Below are positions 35,056-43,849 of a stretch of DNA of 64,000 nt, piece by piece. Source of the DNA: an uncultured Litoreibacter sp. (GTDB lineage Bacteria; Pseudomonadota; Alphaproteobacteria; Rhodobacterales; Rhodobacteraceae); contig NZ_CANKWO010000003.1 of assembly GCF_947487515.1 (NCBI RefSeq), positions 637,103 through 701,102 of the forward strand. Direction: 5' to 3'. Every line of letters starts with the position of its first letter. Within the stretch, counting starts at the first letter, position 1. The translations under genes were made by a program, and so were the position numbers. The notes under the pieces are model-generated. The model ran no database searches. It was not told the DNA's origin and saw nothing but the letters and a program-made list of their open reading frames with translations.

Positions 35056-35658
35056 ATGTACGGTTTGGTCCATCGCGCGTTGCAATGCTTTGCGCAGGAT
35101 ATCTATGGGGAAGATATCTGGGAAAAAGTTGTGGTCGAAGCGGAGCTACCGTTCCATGAGTATGAAGCGATGTTGCCCTATCCGGATCATCATCTGGATG
35201 ATGCTTTAACCTCCCTTTCCAACTTGTTGGAACGTTCGCCGGCACAAGTCGCGGAAGATGTTGGAACCTATCTGGTGACCCATGAACGTATGGAAACCGT
35301 GCGGCGGCTTTTGCGGTTTGGGGGCACAACTTATGTGGAGTTCATTCTTTCCCTCGAAGACGTTCATGATCGCGTTAAACTTGCTTTGCCTGATCTGGAA
35401 CTCCCTCGGTTTGAGGTGGAAGTTCATTCAGAAACCTCTTTCAGCGTTGTGTTGGATTGGTCGCGGCAGGGATTCGGTGAAGTTCTATTGGGCGTCTTGC
35501 GGGCGATGGCGGATGACTATGGAACATTGGTCATGCTGGAGGTGGGGCGCTCCTTCCGCAGCGGTGAAGTGCTAGAGGTTGTGAAGGTGGAATTGTTTGA
35601 AGTCGATTTCACCACAGGGCGCGAATTTGGTCTGATTGCTGGGGGCACAGCATCATGA
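35056..35658 (+). CDS. H-NOX heme-NO/O2-binding domain protein
   Basis: The 200-residue protein is a stand-alone H-NOX (MYGLVHRALQCFAQDIYG start; proximal His104 in EDVHDRVKLALPDLELPRF). It should sense NO and act on the HNOBA-GGDEF partner whose start overlaps its stop (ATGA). By hand alignment the usual heme-anchoring YxSxR motif is degenerate, DWSRQ at residues 134-138. ATG 35056 has GAAGGGG upstream, preferred over TTG 35041. Family assignment is firm; heme binding is not proven. Confidence 0.9.
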   Translation: MYGLVHRALQCFAQDIYGEDIWEKVVVEAELPFHEYEAMLPYPDHHLDDALTSLSNLLERSPAQVAEDVGTYLVTHERMETVRRLLRFGGTTYVEFILSLEDVHDRVKLALPDLELPRFEVEVHSETSFSVVLDWSRQGFGEVLLGVLRAMADDYGTLVMLEVGRSFRSGEVLEVVKVELFEVDFTTGREFGLIAGGTAS

Positions 35659-36776
35659 GACGTGAACAACCCACCGAACCAAGCACTCGCTACATTCCCT
35701 TTGATGAGGATGTGTTGGGAACACTGATGCCAATGCATTTGCACATCTCCCCGACGGGTCACATCCTATCGGTGGGCCCGACCTTGGCGAAGTTGAAGCC
35801 CGATCAAAGCCTGATTGGTCAGCGCTTCCTTGAAGTGTTTGAAGTCAAGAGACCCCTGAACATCGACAGCTTTGGTGACCTTCTTGAACACGAAGGATGT
35901 GTTATTAGAACGCGGTTTCGTCAAGGGGATAGGCTGGGGATGAAGGGGCTATTTGTCCCCCTGACACAGCAATCCGTAATGCTGCCTGATCGCCGAGAAG
36001 AAGGGGGCTCAGCACCGGTTTTGCGACCTTTGCTGCGCGATCATCCAGGCAGTGTTCGCGGCGCGACACGAGGTGCTTTGATCAACCTCTCGCTTGGGGT
36101 CAATGTGGTAGAAGCCGTGCAACGGTACAAGCTTAGTAGCGCGGATTTTGCGCCGGCAGATCCCACGGTAGATATGTTGTATCTGATTGAGGCAAAGTCA
36201 GTCGCTCTTGAAGAGTCCAAACGCCTGAACATGCGATTAGAAGGTGCGCGCGATGAAGCTGAAGCACAGGCCTACACCGACACGCTGACAAATTTGCAAA
36301 ACCGCCGCAGCATGGATGCCATGTTGTATCAATTGCTGCGCTCTGATCAGCCGTTTGGATTGATGCATTTGGACTTGGACTACTTCAAGCAAGTGAACGA
36401 TACCTTCGGTCATGCGGCCGGCGATCATGTTCTCAGACATGTTGCCGGCGTTCTGCAAGATGAGACGCGCGTTGGCGATTTAGTGGCGCGGGTCGGTGGT
36501 GACGAATTTGTTCTGATCATCAGGGGATGTGTCGATCTTTCCGTATTAGGCGGGATCGCTTGGCGCATCATCTCGCGACTGGAGGAGCCCATAACCTACG
36601 GTGATGATCTGTGTCAAATTTCAGCCAGTATCGGAACGACTCTCTCTAGTTTTTATGATCGCCCCGTGGCGGATCAGATGCTCAATGATGCAGATCGCGC
36701 TTTGTATTCATCGAAAGATCAGGGGCGGGCGCGCCACACAGTCTTTGATCCAAAACAGTTTTCCGCGCTGGGTTAG
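35655..36776 (+). CDS. HNOBA-GGDEF protein, probable diguanylate cyclase coupled to H-NOX
   Basis: The 373-residue protein has an N-terminal HNOBA (H-NOX-associated, PAS-like) region of about 1-170 (DVLGTLMPMHLHISPTGHILSVGPT), a coiled coil of about 185-215, and a GGDEF domain (about 215-370) with intact ARVGGDEF and an RVGD I-site five residues upstream. It should make cyclic-di-GMP, with product inhibition, under control of the overlapping H-NOX gene. No EAL domain is present. This linkage is known in several proteobacteria to tie NO to biofilm decisions. Confidence 0.9.
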   Translation: MRREQPTEPSTRYIPFDEDVLGTLMPMHLHISPTGHILSVGPTLAKLKPDQSLIGQRFLEVFEVKRPLNIDSFGDLLEHEGCVIRTRFRQGDRLGMKGLFVPLTQQSVMLPDRREEGGSAPVLRPLLRDHPGSVRGATRGALINLSLGVNVVEAVQRYKLSSADFAPADPTVDMLYLIEAKSVALEESKRLNMRLEGARDEAEAQAYTDTLTNLQNRRSMDAMLYQLLRSDQPFGLMHLDLDYFKQVNDTFGHAAGDHVLRHVAGVLQDETRVGDLVARVGGDEFVLIIRGCVDLSVLGGIAWRIISRLEEPITYGDDLCQISASIGTTLSSFYDRPVADQMLNDADRALYSSKDQGRARHTVFDPKQFSALG

Positions 36777-36840
36777 CGAATAATCAACACAGACGGGCAA
36801 ACGCGGGCTCAAAAGTTCAAAATTCGGGAAAGATACGATC

Positions 36841-36915
36841 TGGTACTCCCTAGGGGAATCGAACCCCTCTTTTCAGGTTGAAAACCTGACGTCCTAACCG
36901 ATAGACGAAGGGAGC
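36841..36915 (-). tRNA. tRNA-Glu (anticodon TTC)
   Basis: The cloverleaf folds fully: acceptor GCTCCCT / AGGGAGT (with a G-U closing pair), D arm GTCT-ATCGGTT-AGGAC, anticodon stem TCAGG / CCTGA around loop TTTTCAA (anticodon TTC), T arm AGGGG-TTCGATT-CCCCT, and an encoded 3' CCA. It is 102 bp downstream of recJ on the same strand. Confidence 0.96.
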
Positions 36916-37017
36916 ACCGGGATCGTGAGGCGCTGTCTAAGTAACCCGCGCCACGCTGGCAAGAGGAAAATGTCCACTCGGTGCGGAAAATTTTACTCAA
37001 CCCCAAATCATGTGGTT

Positions 37018-38772
37018 TTAGGCCGGTGCTTGCACCAATGCTGCGTCCTCCAAACGCAGTTGCACAGAGCGGCGGCCCTGCCATGTGTTGATCTCTACGC
37101 GACCTGCCAAATGGAAGCGGCGACCGGCATGGGCTTCGAGAGTAGGGCCTAGTTCCGAATTGAATGCTCCGAAGGCGATTGCATCCATTTTGGATGGATT
37201 GCCGTCTCCGAAACTGATCTTCAGATGTCCTTCACCGACGGGTTTGGTGAACAATATGCGCTGGTCTGGAAACACAAATCGAGGCCCCGCGGCACCAGCG
37301 CCAAAGGGGCCGGCTTGCTCGATCAATTCAATCAGCTCAACGGAGGCAGCGGCGGGCATCATTATCCCGTCCAACCGCAAATCCGACGGCCCCAACAGCC
37401 CTGCTCCTTGTTTGTCCATCATCTCGGTCAGACGGGCCATGGCGGGTTCCAGCTTGTCCCGCGAAACGGTCAAGCCCGCGGCCATTTTATGCCCTCCGCC
37501 CTTGATCAAAAGCCCCTCGGAGGCCAAGCGCTGTATTTGCGCACCCAGATCAATACCCGAGACCGAGCGACCGGAGCCCTTGCCTTCCCCGCCATCCAAC
37601 CCAATGACCACCGCAGGTCTGTTGCTGGCTTCTTTCAATCGGGCAGCGACAATGCCCACTACCCCGGGATGCCACCCTTCGCCAGCAGCCCAAACCAGTG
37701 GCGCGTCCAATCCGCGTTCTTCGGCCTGCTCCAGCGCAGATATGCGTACGGCGTTTTCGATTTCGCGGCGCTCGGTGTTCAGGGCATCAAGTCGCTCGGA
37801 CAGGGCTTGGGCTTCGTGTTCTTGGTCTGTCGACAGCAGGCGGGCACCTAAATCCGGTGCCCCGATGCGACCGCCAGCGTTGATCCGAGGCCCCAACAGA
37901 AAGCCCAGATGATAGGACGTCGGAGCCGTATCCATGCGCGCCACATCAGATAGCACCCGAAGGCCGACGCGCCGCCGCCCAGCCATAACCTTGAGGCCCT
38001 GACGCACAAGCGCGCGATTGACACCAATCAGGGGGGCTACATCCGCCACTGTTGCGAGTGCCACCAAATCCAGCATCGCCATAAGGTCAGGGAGGCTGCG
38101 CTCCCCGCGCATCACGCGGTTCACGGCCACTAACAGCAAGAACACCACGCCAGCCGCACATAGATGCGCCAGCGTGCCGTCTTCGTCTTGCCGGTTGGGG
38201 TTGACGACCGCAATCGCCGGAGGGAGCGTCTCGCCGCCCAAATGGTGGTCCAAGACGATGACATCAGCCCCTACCGCCGCCGCCAAGGCATCGTGAGACA
38301 GGGTTCCGCAGTCAACACAGATTATAAGATCGTGGTTCGCCGCCAATTCCGACATTGCGGGGGCATTCGGGCCGTACCCTTCGTCGATGCGGTCGGGGAT
38401 ATAGAGAGACGCTGCAAGCCCCATGTCACGCAGCCAGCAGATCAGCAGGGCAGCAGATGACCCGCCATCCACGTCGTAGTCGGCAAAAATGGCGATTCTT
38501 TCGCGCGCCCGAACGGCGGCGGCGACGCGGTCAGCGGCGGTGTCCATATCCTTCAGAACAGAAGGATCGGGCAGCAGATCGCGCAAGGCGGGGGTAAGGT
38601 AGGCTTCGGCGGCAGCAACCGGCACCCCCAAACGTGCAAGCGTGGCACATAGCGGGCGCGGCAGCGGTGTCTGTTGGGCCATAGCCTCGGCTTGGCGAGA
38701 CTGCTCAATTGACAGGCCCACCCAACGGCGGCCTGTCAAAGAATGCTCTACGCCGAGGAAGGCCTCGGCCAT
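37018..38772 (-). CDS. recJ: Single-stranded-DNA-specific exonuclease RecJ
   Basis: The 584-residue protein has the DHH-family motifs: ADYDVDGGSSAALL, CVDCGT and LDHH for metal binding, then the DHHA1 motif KGGGHKMAAG. Length is normal for RecJ. It degrades single-stranded DNA 5' to 3' in repair and recombination. The start overlaps the glpX stop by TAATG. Its second DHH-region motif reads VDCGT rather than the common VDNG(I/T), a minor variant. Confidence 0.95.
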   Translation of the reverse strand: MAEAFLGVEHSLTGRRWVGLSIEQSRQAEAMAQQTPLPRPLCATLARLGVPVAAAEAYLTPALRDLLPDPSVLKDMDTAADRVAAAVRARERIAIFADYDVDGGSSAALLICWLRDMGLAASLYIPDRIDEGYGPNAPAMSELAANHDLIICVDCGTLSHDALAAAVGADVIVLDHHLGGETLPPAIAVVNPNRQDEDGTLAHLCAAGVVFLLLVAVNRVMRGERSLPDLMAMLDLVALATVADVAPLIGVNRALVRQGLKVMAGRRRVGLRVLSDVARMDTAPTSYHLGFLLGPRINAGGRIGAPDLGARLLSTDQEHEAQALSERLDALNTERREIENAVRISALEQAEERGLDAPLVWAAGEGWHPGVVGIVAARLKEASNRPAVVIGLDGGEGKGSGRSVSGIDLGAQIQRLASEGLLIKGGGHKMAAGLTVSRDKLEPAMARLTEMMDKQGAGLLGPSDLRLDGIMMPAAASVELIELIEQAGPFGAGAAGPRFVFPDQRILFTKPVGEGHLKISFGDGNPSKMDAIAFGAFNSELGPTLEAHAGRRFHLAGRVEINTWQGRRSVQLRLEDAALVQAPA

Positions 38773-39740
38773 TAGCTCACCGGATTGCGGTAGCTCATGC
38801 GACGCACGGAACCGGTTTTGGAGCGCATCAGGATGGTTTCAGTCGTCAGATAGCCGACTTCGCGGCGAATGCCGTGCAGAATCGAGCCGTCCGTAACGCC
38901 AGTCGCCGCAAAAATTACGTCCTTGGTGACCATGTCGTCACGGGAGTAAATCTTGTCGAGATCGGTGATGCCAGCCTTGGCTGCGCGGCCACGTTCGTCA
39001 TCGTTGCGGAACAACAGGCGGCCGTACATCTGCCCGCCCATACATTTCAGCGCCGCCGCAGCCAGAACGCCCTCAGGTGCCCCGCCTTCGCCCATATACA
39101 TGTCGATGCCGGTTGTGGCGGCCTCGGCGCAATGCATGACACCCGCAACGTCACCATCGGTGATCAGGCGGATCGCCGCACCGGTGGAGCGGATGTCCTC
39201 AATGGTTTGCTCGTGACGTGGGCGTTCCAGCACACAAACAGTGATGTCTTGCATCGAGCACCCTTTGGCCTTGGCCAATGCGGCCACACGCTCTTTGACC
39301 GACATATCCAGCGTCACGGTATCCTCAGCATAGCCTGGTCCGATCGCGAGCTTATCCATGTAGACGTCAGGGGCATGCAACATCGAGCCGCGTGGCCCCA
39401 TAGCAATCACCGTCAGCGCGTTTGGCATGTCTTTGGCCGTCAGGGTGGTGCCTTCCAGCGGGTCCAAGGCGATGTCCACTCCGGGGCCGTTGCCGGTGCC
39501 GACTTCTTCTCCGATGAAGAGCATGGGCGCTTCGTCGCGTTCCCCTTCGCCGATGACCACGACACCCGCGATCTCCAGCATATTCAATTGCTCGCGCATC
39601 GCGTTGACGGCGGCTTGGTCAGCAGCCTTTTCGTCGCCGCGCCCGATAAGCTTGGCTGAAGCCAGTGCGGCGGCTTCGGAAACACGGGCGAGGCCCAGCG
39701 ACAGCATACGGTCTTGGAATTGGTCGGAAGAGACGCTCAT
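38772..39740 (-). CDS. glpX: Fructose-1,6-bisphosphatase class II
   Basis: The 322-residue protein matches GlpX (VVIGEGERDEAPMLFIGEEVG, DPLEGTT, GGAPEGVLAAAALKCMGGQMYGRL). It removes the 1-phosphate of fructose 1,6-bisphosphate in gluconeogenesis. The hom-(ceramidase)-glpX-recJ order is common in Rhodobacterales. It overlaps recJ. Confidence 0.95.
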   Translation of the reverse strand: MSVSSDQFQDRMLSLGLARVSEAAALASAKLIGRGDEKAADQAAVNAMREQLNMLEIAGVVVIGEGERDEAPMLFIGEEVGTGNGPGVDIALDPLEGTTLTAKDMPNALTVIAMGPRGSMLHAPDVYMDKLAIGPGYAEDTVTLDMSVKERVAALAKAKGCSMQDITVCVLERPRHEQTIEDIRSTGAAIRLITDGDVAGVMHCAEAATTGIDMYMGEGGAPEGVLAAAALKCMGGQMYGRLLFRNDDERGRAAKAGITDLDKIYSRDDMVTKDVIFAATGVTDGSILHGIRREVGYLTTETILMRSKTGSVRRMSYRNPVS

Positions 39741-39794
39741 GGAAATATCCTTAGTTGGCAGTTATGTCCCGTTTAACGAGGGACGGGCGCGGGT

Positions 39795-40475
39795 TCAAGG
39801 ATGCGCGGCGCGATGCCGGATCAGGGCTTGCAAGAGCAGGGCAATCATGACCCCGTTCAAAATGTGCCACATGAAGTGGGTGCCGACATGCAGGGCCTCG
39901 CAGGTATGAAAGTCAACGGTTCGAAACCCAAGGGACACGATGAAGATAGCGGTGGCGGAGACGAACCAATATCGCAACGGGTGGTTGCGCTTAAGGGAGA
40001 GGACCGACAGCACCAAGAGCGCAATGACCGCGGGCAGGTATTGCTCCGAGCCATTGCTCCAAGAGGCCTGTGTCGCTTGTGCGGTGTCGGCGGTGTCGAA
40101 GGCCAAAGTGCCAACAATAACGGCCGCGGCGATCCCGAGCGCAATGATAGCGATCCGTCTTGGTGGAACCCCCGCCCTGATGTGGATGCAGGCCATTATA
40201 TAGACCGCAACGAAGGTCCAAATGGGAAGCGTGTCCGCAAGTTCGGACCATGCGTTCGCATAGGTGTGAAACAGAAACGACCCAATCCCGATACAAAAGG
40301 CAAGCGCTGTCAGCGCGACAAGAATGGGGCTCTGCGTGCCGGTGTTTCGCATGGTTCGCCACGCCCAAAGGGCCGCAATGATGAAGGCGGCGTTTGAGGC
40401 AGCATTCCACGGCTCCGCCCAAAACTCTGGACTAACCCGTTCGCAATAGATGTCGACTGGGGCGGTCCAGTTCAC
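39795..40475 (-). CDS. Ceramidase-like membrane protein (alkaline ceramidase / CREST family)
   Basis: The 226-residue protein has about seven membrane segments and the conserved metal-ligand signatures of the alkaline ceramidase family: GIGSFLFHTYANAWSELADTLPI near residue 62 and the C-terminal H-x-x-x-H in ALHVGTHFMWHILNG. Bacterial members are poorly characterised; amide hydrolysis in a lipid is a family-based guess. It lies between hom and glpX, same strand, 6 bp from hom. Confidence 0.82.
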   Translation of the reverse strand: MNWTAPVDIYCERVSPEFWAEPWNAASNAAFIIAALWAWRTMRNTGTQSPILVALTALAFCIGIGSFLFHTYANAWSELADTLPIWTFVAVYIMACIHIRAGVPPRRIAIIALGIAAAVIVGTLAFDTADTAQATQASWSNGSEQYLPAVIALLVLSVLSLKRNHPLRYWFVSATAIFIVSLGFRTVDFHTCEALHVGTHFMWHILNGVMIALLLQALIRHRAAHP

Positions 40476-40481
40476 AAGGTT

Positions 40482-41765
40482 CTAGACCTCTTCGATCCGC
40501 AATGCCACGGGTTCGGAGGCCAGAACTTCTGTCTTGGGCAGTTTGGCCAATGCATCTTCCAATGCGTCACGCGACGTGGTGTGGGTGACGATCAAAACGG
40601 GCGCTTTGTCGTCCACGTGATCGTATTGGCGCATCCGGTGGATCGAAACGCTTGCGTCGCCCAAACAGGTCGCGACTTTGGCCAAGGCTCCGGGTTTGTC
40701 GTGAAGGGTCATGCGAATGTAGTAGGGGGCTGGCGCGCCCGAGTTCGCAGAGGGGGTTGTTCGAAGCGTGTCGGCAGGTTGACCGAAAGTCGCAAGGCGA
40801 AGGCCGCGCGCAACGTCGATGACATCCGACAAGACCGCCGAGGCCGTCGGGCCTTCACCCGCCCCTGCGCCCCGCAGCACGATTTGCCCGACATGGTCGC
40901 CTTCTAGGACAACCATATTGGTGCCGCCCTCCAACTGCCCCAGAGGGGACGTCGCGGGGACCAAGCAAGGGGACATGGATTGCACAAGCCCGCGCCCAGT
41001 CATCTGTGCAGTGCCAAGCAACTTGATTTTGTAGCCCATATCGGCGGCTTGGTGAATGTCCTCGATGGTGACGCGCCCGATGCCTTCGAGCTGCACCCCG
41101 TCGAATTTGACTTGTGTGCCAAAGGAAATGGCAGCCAACAGCGCCAACTTATGAGCCGCGTCAATGCCGCCGACATCAAGTTCGGGATCTGCCTCAAGGT
41201 AGCCAAGCCCGTCGGCTTCGGCAAAGGCTTCCTCATAGGTGAGATTGGCGTTTTCCATGCGGGTCAGGATGTAGTTGCACGAGCCGTTCATCACGCCCAT
41301 GACGCGGGTGATGTCATTGCCCGCCAAGCCTTCGGTCAGCGCCTTAACAACAGGAATGCCACCTGCGACGGCGGCCTCAAAGCGCAGCACGCAGCCTTCG
41401 CTTTCGGCCAAAAGAGCCAGCTCTTGGCCGTGTTCCGCCATCATGGCCTTATTCGCGGTGACCACGTCCTTGCCAGCCTTCAAGGCGGCCTCGGTCGCGG
41501 CTTTTGCGGGGCCATCCGCGCCCCCCATCAGTTCCACAAAGACGTCAACGTCATCACGGGTGGCCAGCTGCACCGGATCGTCTTCCCACGCGTAGCCGTC
41601 CAAAGCCACGCCGCGATCTTTCTTAGAGCGGGCCGAAACGGCGGTAATCACGATTTTGCGTCCGGTGCGGGCCTCTAACAGCGCCGCCTTTTGACGAATT
41701 ATGCGGACGACGCCGACGCCGACGGTTCCCAGTCCTGCAATGCCAAGGCGTAGAGGGTCAGACAT
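40482..41765 (-). CDS. hom: Homoserine dehydrogenase
   Basis: The 427-residue enzyme starts at ATG 41765 (the longer frame to 41828 has no support). The NAD-binding motif GLGTVGVGVV, the catalytic-site region VMNGSCNYILTRM and a C-terminal ACT domain (YYIRMTLHDKPGALAKVATCL) are visible. It makes homoserine for threonine and methionine; the ACT domain suggests feedback control by threonine. Confidence 0.95.
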   Translation of the reverse strand: MSDPLRLGIAGLGTVGVGVVRIIRQKAALLEARTGRKIVITAVSARSKKDRGVALDGYAWEDDPVQLATRDDVDVFVELMGGADGPAKAATEAALKAGKDVVTANKAMMAEHGQELALLAESEGCVLRFEAAVAGGIPVVKALTEGLAGNDITRVMGVMNGSCNYILTRMENANLTYEEAFAEADGLGYLEADPELDVGGIDAAHKLALLAAISFGTQVKFDGVQLEGIGRVTIEDIHQAADMGYKIKLLGTAQMTGRGLVQSMSPCLVPATSPLGQLEGGTNMVVLEGDHVGQIVLRGAGAGEGPTASAVLSDVIDVARGLRLATFGQPADTLRTTPSANSGAPAPYYIRMTLHDKPGALAKVATCLGDASVSIHRMRQYDHVDDKAPVLIVTHTTSRDALEDALAKLPKTEVLASEPVALRIEEV

Positions 41766-41839
41766 AGGGAGGGCTCCGTCAAAATAAGGTGTTTCGCGCT
41801 GGTTAGCGTGTATTTCAAAGGGGTGCAATGCAGGGTCGC

Positions 41840-42139
41840 TTAGGTCGGGCGATCCTTGACGGCATTCAGCAGGCGCAAGCGCGTCGCCCCGTCTATGATG
41901 GTGCGCCCCTTAAGGGCACTGGCGCGGGCTTTCAGGCGGGCCACACGCGCAGCAAGGGCGTCGGTTTGCACTTCTATGGTGCTTCCCGCAGAAGAGCGGG
42001 CAATCAGATCGGGCAGGGGATGCAGGGCTGGGTAGTCCGCGTTGCGCGCCGCCTCGCCGATCGTGTCATCAATAGCGGGCAGTTTGGCGGTGCATGCAGG
42101 AAGCAGCGCGAGAACAAGAACAGATAAGGTGCAGCGCAT
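41840..42139 (-). CDS. Small putative lipoprotein of unknown function
   Basis: The 99-residue protein starts at ATG 42139 with a lipoprotein signal, MRCTLSVLVLALLPAC, where LPAC is the lipobox and Cys16 the acylation site. The rest is charged, with a predicted helix (ALAARVARLKARASALKGR). I do not recognise the family. It lies between hom and the TetR gene, reading toward hom. Confidence 0.75.
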   Translation of the reverse strand: MRCTLSVLVLALLPACTAKLPAIDDTIGEAARNADYPALHPLPDLIARSSAGSTIEVQTDALAARVARLKARASALKGRTIIDGATRLRLLNAVKDRPT

Positions 42140-42218
42140 TGAGAAACGTCCGATATAAACTGAGCCGCACAATAGGCCGAGGCGGCAGGGGCGTCCAGCG
42201 CCACATATAGGGTTGATG

Positions 42219-42232
42219 TGAACGTGTGTTCA
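42219..42232. promoter_or_regulatory. Palindromic operator before the TetR gene
   Basis: TGAAC-GTGT-GTTCA is a perfect 5-bp inverted repeat 14 bp before the regulator start, suggesting autoregulation by the TetR-family protein. Confidence 0.55.
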
Positions 42233-42246
42233 GATAGGGTGATGGA

Positions 42247-42882
42247 ATGGCACGTAAAACTGGTTCACATTCCGACATCACCGGCCCGCGCGTACGCGCC
42301 GCGGCGCTGAAACTTTTCGCAGCCCACGGGTTTGCAGCGGTCTCCATGCGCCAAATCGCGGCGGAAGTCGGCGTGCAGGCGGGGGCGTTGTATCTTTATA
42401 CCCCAGACAAGCAATCGCTGCTGTTCGATTTGATGCGCGATCACATGCAAGATGTGTTGAATGCTTGGGCCGCTGAAGAAAAGCCGGAAGGTCCGGTTAA
42501 AGAGCTGGAGGCCTTTTCGCGCTTCCACATCCGCTTCCATTTGGGGCGGCCTGAAGAAGTCTTTATCTCCTACATGGAATTGCGCAATCTGGAGCCGGAC
42601 AATTTTGAGGCACTGGGGGCCATGCGCCGCACCTACGAAGGCGTTCTAGAAGATATTTTGACGCGGGGGCAGGACGAAGGGCTATTCGACGTGGATGACG
42701 TCAAGCTGACCACATTGGCGCTGATAGCCATGTTGAACGGCGTCACCAGCTGGTACAAACCGGACGGTCGCCTGTCGTTGGCACGGGTGGAAGCGATCTA
42801 TTCCGACATGGCGGGGAAATCCGTGCGCATGCCCCGTTGGAAGGAACGTCAACGCAAAGCTGAGGCGACGCAAATCGCATAA
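42247..42882 (+). CDS. TetR-family transcriptional regulator
   Basis: The 211-residue protein has an N-terminal TetR helix-turn-helix (VRAAALKLFAAHGFAAVSMRQIAAEVGVQAGALYLYTPDKQSLL) and a C-terminal ligand domain like TetR_C_33/KstR2-type regulators that bind acyl-CoA. AGGGTGA precedes ATG 42247. The ligand and targets are unknown; no fatty-acid genes are adjacent. It lies 15 bp before the exonuclease gene. Confidence 0.85.
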   Translation: MARKTGSHSDITGPRVRAAALKLFAAHGFAAVSMRQIAAEVGVQAGALYLYTPDKQSLLFDLMRDHMQDVLNAWAAEEKPEGPVKELEAFSRFHIRFHLGRPEEVFISYMELRNLEPDNFEALGAMRRTYEGVLEDILTRGQDEGLFDVDDVKLTTLALIAMLNGVTSWYKPDGRLSLARVEAIYSDMAGKSVRMPRWKERQRKAEATQIA

Positions 42883-42897
42883 TTGAGGGCTGTTGGC

Positions 42898-43797
42898 ATG
42901 TCGTTTTCCAACGAAGCACGCGCCAGTCTTGACCACTTGACCGAACTGCCAAGTGGCAACTTCCGGTTTGTGGCGCTGGATGTCGAGACTGCGAATGCCG
43001 AAGCGGGAAGCATTTGCCAGATCGGCCTTGCCTGTGTGCAGCAAAATAACGAGGTTCAGTCCTTTTCCATGCTGGTGAACCCGCGCGGGACGTTTGAGCC
43101 GTTCAATGTGCAGCTTCACGGAATTTCGGCTGACATGGTGAAGGATGCGCCTGAATTTCCCGATGCCCTGAAGCAGATTTTGCCACTTCTGACGGCCCAT
43201 CACTTAATCCAGCACAGCAGCTTTGATCAAAAGGCCATAGCATCGGCTTGCCGCGCCCACCGCTTGCCGACACCGGATTTGCGCTGGGATGATAGCGTAA
43301 AAATTGCGCGCCGCGCTTGGCCTGAATTGAAGGGCAATGGCGGCCACGGGTTGGCGAACCTAAAAAAGGTACTTGGGCTTGAGTTTTTGCACCATGACGC
43401 GGGCGAAGATGCGCGCGCCGCCGCTCAGGTTGTGCTTCTTGCGGAGGACCGGTTGGGCGTGCCCTTTGCGGATCTGATGACGCCAGCGCCCAAATCGCGC
43501 AGCAAGACCAACCCGAAGCGCGAGGCCAACCCTGACGGGCCGTTCTATGGGGCGATTGCGGTGATTTCCGGTCAACTGAACATGCCACGGGAGCGGGCCG
43601 CCAACTTTGCCGCCAAGCTGGGTATGGCAGTGCGCCCACGGGTGACGCGTCACACGACACATTTGATTGTCGGCGACGATTTTATGCCGCTGTTCACTGA
43701 CAAGGGGGCGGATGCCGCTGCGGTGAACGACCATATTCAGGTGTTGGCAGAGGAGGAATTCAAGGCCCTTCTGCGCGCAGCAGGCCAGAACGTATAA
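42898..43797 (+). CDS. DnaQ-like 3'-5' exonuclease with C-terminal BRCT domain
   Basis: The 299-residue protein has a DEDDh exonuclease domain at about 20-185: DVET (first acidic pair), HSSFD and HDAGEDAR (general-base His and final Asp). Residues about 210-295 are a BRCT domain (GAIAVISGQLNMPRERAANFAAKLG, THLIVGDD). The exonuclease plus BRCT pairing suggests DNA repair or replication editing. GTTGG precedes ATG 42898. Confidence 0.85.
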   Translation: MSFSNEARASLDHLTELPSGNFRFVALDVETANAEAGSICQIGLACVQQNNEVQSFSMLVNPRGTFEPFNVQLHGISADMVKDAPEFPDALKQILPLLTAHHLIQHSSFDQKAIASACRAHRLPTPDLRWDDSVKIARRAWPELKGNGGHGLANLKKVLGLEFLHHDAGEDARAAAQVVLLAEDRLGVPFADLMTPAPKSRSKTNPKREANPDGPFYGAIAVISGQLNMPRERAANFAAKLGMAVRPRVTRHTTHLIVGDDFMPLFTDKGADAAAVNDHIQVLAEEEFKALLRAAGQNV

Positions 43798-43823
43798 GCC
43801 CCTCGCATATAGCGAAGGGCTTA
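43795..43823. terminator. Bidirectional terminator between exonuclease and glyA
   Basis: TAAGCCCCTCGC and GCGAAGGGCTTA form a 12-bp stem with one mismatch and loop ATATA. The left arm overlaps the exonuclease stop; glyA ends at 43850 from the other side. Confidence 0.65.
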
Positions 43824-43849
43824 CACCATTGATAAAGCTGATCGACCGA

